Of a DNA stretch of 64,000 nucleotides, positions 53,201-62,200 are shown in pieces. The stretch covers positions 286,227 to 350,226 of the forward strand of contig NZ_BDAV01000001.1 of the NCBI RefSeq assembly GCF_001612635.1, read 5' to 3'. The DNA comes from Nocardia africana NBRC 100379. GTDB taxonomy: Bacteria > Actinomycetota > Actinomycetes > Mycobacteriales > Mycobacteriaceae. The first letter of the stretch is position 1, and every line of letters starts with the position of its first letter. The position numbers were made by a program, and so were the translations under genes. The notes below the pieces were generated by a model, which saw only the letters and a list, made by a program, of their open reading frames with translations, did not search any database and was not told where the DNA came from.

Positions 53201-56200
53201 GATCCACGGGGCGCCCGTCGGCGTCCAGCGGCAGGCCGTCGTAACCGGCCAGGACGTCGCGGGCGGCGAGTAGCGCGGCATCGGCCGCCACGCGGTCACG
53301 CGCGGCCACCAACGTCTGATCGTGCACCCGCAACAGCCCCAGCAGGGCCTTACCGAGCGATTCGGTCTCCTCGGCCCGCGCTTCCTCCGCGCGGCGGTCC
53401 TCGAAGAACTTCCGCAGATCGGCCCGGGGGATGTCCGCGCGATTCCACAGTTCGTCGGCCCGGGCCCGACGCTGCGCGATCAGATCGCGCACCGCACCGG
53501 CCAGCTCGCGCGGCCGCATCCGCCAGGCGTCGTCGATACCCAGATGTTCGGCGAGCTGGACGATCTTGGCGAAGTTCTTGTCCACCTGATCGTTTCGGCG
53601 ACCCAGCTCCGCGCCGAGATCGCGCAGCTGCCGGCGGAGCGCCCGGGTACCCGGCTCGTGGTCGTGCTCGTCACCGCCGGGGATCCAGTCACCGGGCCGA
53701 CGCGCCGTTTCCGGCCGCGCCGCAACGGGTTCCGTCGATGCCGGATGGTGCTCGCTCACCCAGATCCGGCCGTTGTGATCCAGCTCGAGCCGGTAGTAGA
53801 CGGCGTCGAACCCCTCGGCCGCATGCCGCACGCGATCTCGCGCCGGCAACCGGAGCTCCGGATCGTGGCTCGCGCCGACTCCGACCCACCGGCCGCGCTC
53901 GCCGGGGGCGCCGTCCACCCGTATGTGGTTGGGGGCGTCGAACCGGAAGCGCCGGTAGGAGACTCCGGAGATCCGCGGGCCGCGATCGTCGAAACCGGCT
54001 CGCAGCTGCAGCATTTCGCGTTCGGCGGCATGCTGGGCGGCGGCCCTGCGGGCGGATTCGTTCGCCGCCGCCGTGCGATACCGGTCCACCGATTCGACGG
54101 TCGCGCGCCGCTGCCGCTCGGAGATGGTGTCGCGATGGTCGTTCACCGCGTCCCGGACCGCGCGTTGCAGGTCGGATCGCGACAGTCCCTCCGGATCGAC
54201 GCCGAATTCGCGGGCGAGCCGCTCCAGCCGATGGGGATCGACGGTGCGGCGATCGCCGAGTTCGATGGACAGTTCGGCACGCCGCTGGGCCGGCGGTGCC
54301 AACCTGTCGCGGATCGCGTCGGCGACCTGATGGTCGGACGGCAGCGGCACGCCCAGGCGCGCGGCGCGCCGGTCGACCTCCAGCCGGGGTGCGCCGCGGT
54401 CGAGATCGCCGAGCAGATCACGCAATTCGCCTCGCGCCGCGGGGGTGGTGCCGGCAGCATCGGCCGTGCGAGCGATCGTCTCGCGCAGAATCTCGCGCCG
54501 TATCTCGTCCGGCCGCAGACCGAGATCGTGAGCGCGCGCGGTCATGCGTGTCCAGGCGCGAACGCGCGTGGTGCCGGCATCCGCCAGCTCCCGCAGCGCC
54601 TTGCGCAAGGCACGCGTCACCGGACGATGCTCCCGCTGCGGGCCGTCCTGATGCCACGCCTCGCGCGCGGGCCGTTCGCCACCGGGCGGCTCGGGCGGCT
54701 CGGGCTGAGGCGGGACGGGCAGGGTGCTCGAATCCTGTTGTCCTGGTGCGTTTTCGGACCCATCGTCACCTTGCGGCCGGACGCTGTCGTCCGATCCTCC
54801 ACTCGTCGGAGGTTTACCACCGGCGCCACCATCGGTCCCACCACCGGCCGCATCGGGTGCGGGCCGCGCGCCGGGTTCCGGCTCGGCCTGCGGAGCGGGT
54901 TCTGCGGACTTCGCGGCGGGATCCGGCGGGCTCTGGGGATTCGCGGCCCGAAGCTGCCGTTCCTCGATCCGGGCGGCTTGGTAGTCCCGGGCGGCGCGCA
55001 TCATCTCGCGGCGCAGGCCGTACAGCTCGTTCAGCCGCTGCTGGGCGCGGTCGCGGGCTGCCGCCCACTGGTCCGGACGCAGATCGTTCCGGGCGATGGT
55101 GGCCTGATGTTCGGCCGACTCGTCCTCGATCCGGCGCAGGATCGCGGCCTCCAGCTCACGCGCGTTGCCGCGGTCGGGAAGGCCGAGTTCTCGTGCGATC
55201 CGGCGCAATTCGCCGTGTGCGGCGTCCTGCTTCGCGAGCGCGGCGTCGATCGGGTCGGGTTGGGCGCCTTCGACTCTCGACGCCCGCTGTTCCGCACCTT
55301 CGGGCTGCCGTTCCGATTCGGGTGGCTCGGTCGCGGCCGGGTCCTGCTTCGCCACCTCGGCACCCGGCTGCGGCTCGTCGACTCCGTTCTCCGGCTCCCG
55401 GGCCTTATCCGCAGATGCCGCTGCGGCGTCGTTCGGCTTCCCGGCCCCCGGTGCGTCCTCCTGCTTCGGGACAGCGGCGACCGGCGCGCTGTCGCGATTC
55501 GACTCGGCGTCCGGCGGGCTCTCCTGGCGCGATTCCCGGATATCCGGCGCGCCACTCTGTTTCGGCGCTCCGGCCTCGGGTGCGGCATGCTCGGCGTTTC
55601 GCGCGGGCGGGTCGAGCAGCGTTTCGCCGGATTCGTCGCCGGCGTGGATATGCGGACGGTCGATATCGATGCCGCGTGCGCGGAAGCGGTCCAGCACCTC
55701 GGCACGGAAGTCCTCGAATGTCCCCGTCCGGTGGGCATCGAGGGCTTCGCGGATGAGAATGCTTCGCAGCGATCCGAAACTGTGGTTGCGCCGCAGCTCG
55801 CCCGGCGGATCCGCGCCGATGCCCACACCCGGCAGCACCTGCCGCGTCATCGCCGGAACATCCCAGCCGATGACATCCGGGTGTGCGGCCTGGAATTCGC
55901 GCAGCCAGTCGACCACCCGGCGCGCCGCAGCGCGATCCTGGACGTAGATCACCAATCCGTCGGCCCGGGGTTCCAACGGGCCGCCGATCTTGGCGACCGG
56001 GACACCGGGGAAGTTCTCCGGATCGTCGATGATCTCGTGCACGATCCGACGCATCAGTTCCGGCGCCGCATCGTTGTTGGCGTCGACGTACACGCGGAAG
56101 TTGTGCTCGCCGTCGGAACCCACACGCCGGTAGTGAACGAACCCGACCTGATCGGGCGCCGGCTCGGTGTCACCGGCCATCAGGAAGCCGCGAGCCTGAT

Positions 56201-59200
56201 TGACGGCCACCCGGCCGACGCCCTCACGTTCCGAGAGAATCCTGAGCAGCCCGCGCACGAATCCCTGCGGATTCTCGACCGTCACGTCGCCGGCACGCTC
56301 GGCGTATCGGCTGTAGACGTCGAGGTAGTTGTCGATCTCGGCGCGGTCGTCCCAGATCTCGCGCAGGAACGACTCCAGATTTTCCCGTGACAGCGCGGGC
56401 GGCTCGGTCCCGTTGTGCAGATGGGTCAGTTCCCGGATCGCCAGCAGATCGTCGAACGACGTGCCCTCACGCAACTGCTCGTGGAGTTCGGTCAACGTGC
56501 GGGGACGATCGAATACCTCAGGGAAGTCCGCCACCGCACGGTCCACCGCATCCCGCAATTCCGGAGGAACGTCCGGGTGCGTCTTCGGTTCGGACGCAGG
56601 GGTTTCCGGTTTCACGCCCGCGTCGTCGCTGGTGTTCGGCGCGGGCTCACCGGCCTCGGGCCCGCGGTGGTCCCCGGCGATCTCCCACAACCAGTCGGCG
56701 TGCTGGGCGGCTTGCCGGGCCTCCCATTCCGCTTGGTCGGCGCGCATCCGGGCGGCCCAGGACCGGGGACCTTCGGGACCGTCCGGATCGCGGACGGCCA
56801 TCTCGTCGGCGAGTTCGCGCATGCGGACGGCATGCCGGGCCGCCATGCGCGCGTCCCAGCTCGCGTTCTCCGCGCGCATCCGCATGCCCCATTCGGTAGG
56901 GGATTCGACGCGCGGAGGTGCGGAATCGGCTGGGGCTGCACCGTTGTCGCTCCGGTGCGGCCCGGCACCGTCGGAGTCCCCACCTTCGGGCTCCGGCGGT
57001 TGCGCACCCTCCCCCGGTGAGCTGGGCGGCTTCGACGGCGGTCCCTGCGGCGGGGCGGCGGCCGCGCTACCGTCGCCCTCGTCGCCTTCGGACAACTCCA
57101 CATCGCGTTCCACGGCGGCGCGCAGTTCGGCGTCCAGATCCGCGACTCGCACGTCGTTGTCGTGGAATCTGCGCGTCGCCTCGAACAGCGCCTCGTGCCG
57201 GCGCGAGAACTCCTCGAACCGCCTCCGGAAGTCGGCGAGATTCTCGCCCCGGACGGTGCGCGACCCCAGTTCGCCGAACAGATCGTGCAGGGCCGAGCCG
57301 TTTTTCAGGTCGTCGGACAGCAACTGCTCCGGCGTGACGCGGAGTTCGTGGGCATGGTCCTCGATATAGCCGCGGGCCCGTTCACGCTCGGTCCAGGCCG
57401 CCGCCCATTCCCGGCTGAGCCGATCGATGGTCGCCTGCCGGTTCTCCGGCAGATCGGCGACCGCCTGGTGGTAGCGATCGTTCAGTTCCGCCAGCGCCTT
57501 CAGATCGGCGGCCCGCTGCCGCACCTCCTCACGCAGTTCGCGATGCACCTGCTCGCGCTGTGCCGGGGTGAGCCGCTCGTGCTTTTCGATCTTGCCGTCC
57601 CGATAGGCCTCGTAGGCCCGCACATACTGCTCCGGGGTGGCATCGGTGAGGTCGTGGCCGAGCAGCCGGGCCCAATCGCGATTCGGCCGCGATCCGGAGG
57701 CGACCGGCTGGTCCGGGTCGGGCGTGCCGAACAGCCGCTGCCCGTCACCGATGATCTCCCGCAGCTGGATCAGCGCCTCCGGATCGTGCATCGGCACGTC
57801 ACCGTCGAACACCCGCGGATCGGTCGCGGGATCGAAACGCAGACCGTTCGTGAACGGGTCCGTGTCCGCGAGGGTACGGACGAAGTCGGTGAGCGCCGCA
57901 CGGGTGCCGGGGTCGCGGAGCCGACCGCGGATCAGCGAGGTCAGCTCGCCGGGATCGATGCCTTGCGGATTGGGCTGATACTCGAGTTCCTTCGAGTACT
58001 TCTTCGGGAATACGTCCTCGGGTTCGCCGCCCAGCGCGCGCACGAGGGTGTCGCGGGCCTCCACCAGATGCGCCGGATCCTCGCCACGCCCTTTGAGATA
58101 GCTCGCCAGCTTGTCGTAGTACTTGACCAGCTGCTCGACCTGCTGTTTGCGCAGCGCGTTACGCGTGCCGCGATCGGCGATGGACTCGGCGACCCGCTCC
58201 GGCGTCGCGTGTTGCGCATCGTCGATGCCGGCGGTCTGCGCGAGCCGGTCGCGCGCATTGGCCAGGTCGTGGAAGGACTCGATGGCGTCGCTGCTGCGCG
58301 CGTGGTCCAGCAGCGCCTCGATCTGGAGCGCGCGCAGGTCGTTGGCGCGCAGCTCGTGTTCGATGAGTTCGGGGGTGATCTGTTCCGGATCCAAACCGAG
58401 CTCGCGCGCGAGATCATCACGCACGGAAAGGATGTGCTCCGCCGTGCGGGCGTGCGGCGCGACCGGGGTGGGCGCGGCGGACGGCTGGGTGACGTGCCAG
58501 GTGCCGTCGGCGTCGCGGACCAGCAGTCCGTCCAGATGCCGGCCCTCGACGTCCACCGAGATCGCCCGGCCCTCGATATCGCCGACGTGGCGGACGTGCG
58601 CCTGGTTGTTCGCGTCGACGACGACGGTCCACTTCTCCGCCCGCACCTCGCCGTTGTCGAGGCGGGCGGCGAGCCCCGGATAGCGGTCGAGCGCCCCGGC
58701 GAGCGTCTGTTCGTGATCGCCGTGCACATCCAGGACCACCAACCGGCCCGGCTCACCCGGCCGCTCCGGCGGCAGCTCGCGAATATCGCCGGCGGGGAAT
58801 CGGGCCCGGAACCGCGCCACCTGGTCTGCGAAATCGCGGATTTCCCCGGCGCGTTCGTGCACACCGTCGCGCAGGTCGTTCAACGCGCGGTCGAGTTGAT
58901 CCGGTTCGAGCCGGGACAGTTCGGCGGCGAGCAGATCCGCCCAGGTCGCCCGCTCGTCGCGAATCTGGTCGCGCCGCAGCGCATTCTCGAAGTAGGTGCG
59001 CAGGCCCTGGTCACGGCCCGACTCCTCCTCCGGGTCGTATTCGATGCGCTCGTCGGGGTTTTCGACGTTCAGCACATCGAAGTCGCGGCCGGACTCTGCG
59101 CCGTTGTTCACGCCGCGCCAGTTCAGCAGGCCGGGATCGTCGCCCTGGGCGATGACCACTTCCTTGAGGAACCGGCCGAGCGGATTGTGGTCCGTGATCG

Positions 59201-62200
59201 ACTGCGGCCGGTACGGGATATCGGCGTGTTCGGCGTTGTAGCGATGCGCCGCGTCGCGCAGGGCCTCGATGACGGCGGCCCGGCGCAGATTCTGGTATTC
59301 GGCGGTATCGAGTGCGCGACGCAGCGTCTCCGGGCTGATATCGGTCAGGTCGATGCCCAGGCGATCGGCAGCGGCGCGCAACTCGTCGGCCGGATTGCCC
59401 TGCGGCCCTTCACCTTCATGCGCTGCGGAAGCGCCGGGCAGGTCCCGAGGCTGTGAGTCGTCGACCAGATGACCGAGACCGATATCGCGCAGATACTTGT
59501 GCATCGCCGCGACCTCGGCGGGATCCGCGTCCTCGTTCCAGTACGCGTACTCCCGCCCGTCGCGAGTGCGCATCGGAATATGGTCGCCCGCTTGCAGATC
59601 CATGCGCGCGGTGAGGTGGTTCAGCAGCGGCGCGTGCTCACGGTTGATCCAGAGCGTGAACGACTCCTTCAGCAACCGTGCGTAATTGATGCTGATGTCG
59701 TGGTCGCCGAGGGTCTCGAGCGCGTGGATGTCGAACAGATGCCCGAAATCCTCGGTCATCTCGGTCTGGTACTTGCCGTCCTGACCGCTGCCCGACGGAT
59801 ATTTCGGATAGTGCCCCTCGTATCCGCCGGTGAACCGCTGCCACAGCGAACGCAGCCGCCCCGGCTTCGCCGGTTCGACCTCACCGCCGGGCGCGTGCTC
59901 ACCTTCGCCGACCGGCTCGACGGATTCGACCCGCCACCGGCCGCTGCCATCGGCGACCAGCCGCAACCGGACCTGTTCACCGTCGACGGCCACGACGACC
60001 TCGCTCCGCCGCGGCGGCTCGCCCGGGGATGCGCCGGGTGTCGGCGTCTCACCGGGTGGACGACCGGCACCACCGGCGCCCTCGGGCAACTCCGGACTGT
60101 CCACGTGCGGAGCGGCGTCGAATCCGTCGGGGTGGCGGAAAACGACTGTGACACCGGTGTTCTCGCCCAGCCTGCCCTCGAGTCCGGAGTCACCCGGAAG
60201 TTCCGGATCGCCGAAGGTGACCTCGGTGTAGCCCAAGTCCTCGGCCAGGGTGCCGGTGAAGGTCCGGCGCGCGGCCTCCTCCGGTGTGAGCCCCTCCTGC
60301 ACTCCCGCGTTGAAACTGTCCAGATTGTCGGTCAGCGCCCCGCCGTCGAACCATTCGGCCTGGATCGCCTTGACGCGGTCGCCGATCTCGTTCATCAAAT
60401 CCCGGAACATCTCCCGTCCGGACGGCGTATCAGGGCCGACGCGCACCTCGACGTGCAGCACTCCGTGCTCGGTCACCCATCCCTTGATGCCGTAGCTGGA
60501 GTCGCCGCCGTAATGGTTGGCATAGCTCGCCTCGGCCCCTTCGCGCGGTTCGGGCGGACCGGCCGGTGGGCGAGGCTGCTGCCCGGTGGTCGTATCCTCG
60601 CGGCCCGGATGCGCGGAATCCCATGCCTCGCCGTAACCGTGCGCGTAGCTCGCGCCGCCGTCGGGCGCATGATCGCCCATTGCCGGGCGAATGGCGTCGA
60701 CGCCGGCCCGGTTCGCGATCCGGTCCAGTTCGGCGGCCCGCGCCGCCGCATCGCCCGGCAGGTCGTCGCGCGCGGCCGCCCGCTCGCGCGCGGCGGTGAA
60801 CGCGTCGCGGTAGATCCGCTCCAGTGGGCTCGTCGCGATGTCGTGGCCCGCCTCGCGCAGCTGCGCGAGTGCGTGGTATTCCATTGCGTGCGCGTCGGTT
60901 TCCTCGTCCAGCATGTGCGAGACGTAGTCCTCGCGCGACATCCGATCGCGGTCGAGCACACCGTCTGCGGTACTGCGCTCGTGCGCCCGCTCGACGTGGA
61001 TGGCGGCGTGGACCAGCGCGGCCATCTGCTCGCCGTCGGTGCCGCCGATATCGAGGGTGAGCCGGTTGCGGGCGGGTTCGTACCGATGACCGCCACCGGA
61101 GTCGTGTTCGATGGTCACGCCGTGGGCGCGCAGCGTGTCGACCGCCCAGGCGCCCACCGGCACCTCCGCCAGTGTGCGCTCCAGCTCGGCGACGATCGCC
61201 TCGGAGGCTTGGCCCGCGAGGTTCTGAGGCTCGACGGGTTCGGCGGGTTCGTCCCGGGCCGGCCCCGGCTGGTCGACTCGCTCGTAGCGGATCTCGCCGT
61301 TGTGGCGGGTGTCCACGGCCAGATATTCGGGCTCGACACCCGGGCGGGCCAGTCGTTCCGCGATCTCGGGCGGCGCCGCTCGCATGACGCGCTCGTGGTC
61401 GCCGGGTGCCGCCGCGACCATGATCTGCTCCGGCTCACCGGGAATCACCGCGAAGTGATCGCCGAGCACTTCGGCGCCCGGGGCGTCGGCGATCATGTCG
61501 CCGAGCAGGCGGCGCGCGACGTCCGTGGCGGCGGCCGACCGCAGCCGGTCGACCTCGGCCAGCGCATTGTGATGCCGATCGACGAGGTCCGACATCCGCC
61601 GCAGATCGTGTGCCAGCCGCTGCAACTCGGCTCGGCGCTCGGGCGGGAGCCCGTCGCGCCCCAGCTCGCGCCCGACAATGCGCAGCTGATCGGAGATCAC
61701 GTGCTGCAGCATGTCTCGGCGCATCGTCGGGTCGTAGGGGATGCGGTCGGCCACCCGGTCGGCGACGTGAGCCAGCTCCTGCGCGTGCTCGTTCAGTCGG
61801 ACGGTGGCGATATGCCGCTCGAGGGCTGCCGAGCGGATGCGATCGCGGGCCACGGGATCGTCGGGCACGTAACGGATGCTCTGATCGGCCGGAGTCCGGG
61901 CGCCGTCGTGGGCGCGATCCCAGATGTCACGGTAGTAGTCGGCGTAGGTTCTGCCGCTGTCGTTGGGCGGGACGTGCTCGAGGAAATTGCGCAGATGGTC
62001 GACCGCCACCTCGTGCGCGATCTCGTGCGCTCCGGGCCCTTCGAGCCCGCGCAGCGCTCGCTCGTAGGCATGGCGGTAGGCGACCTCGGCCGGGTGTTCG
62101 GCGATGTCGTAACCGAGTTCGCGCAATTCCGCCGCCAGCTGGAACCGGCGTCCGGAGGCCATCGCCTCCTCGTGCACCATCTCGCGCACGTAGTCGTCGC

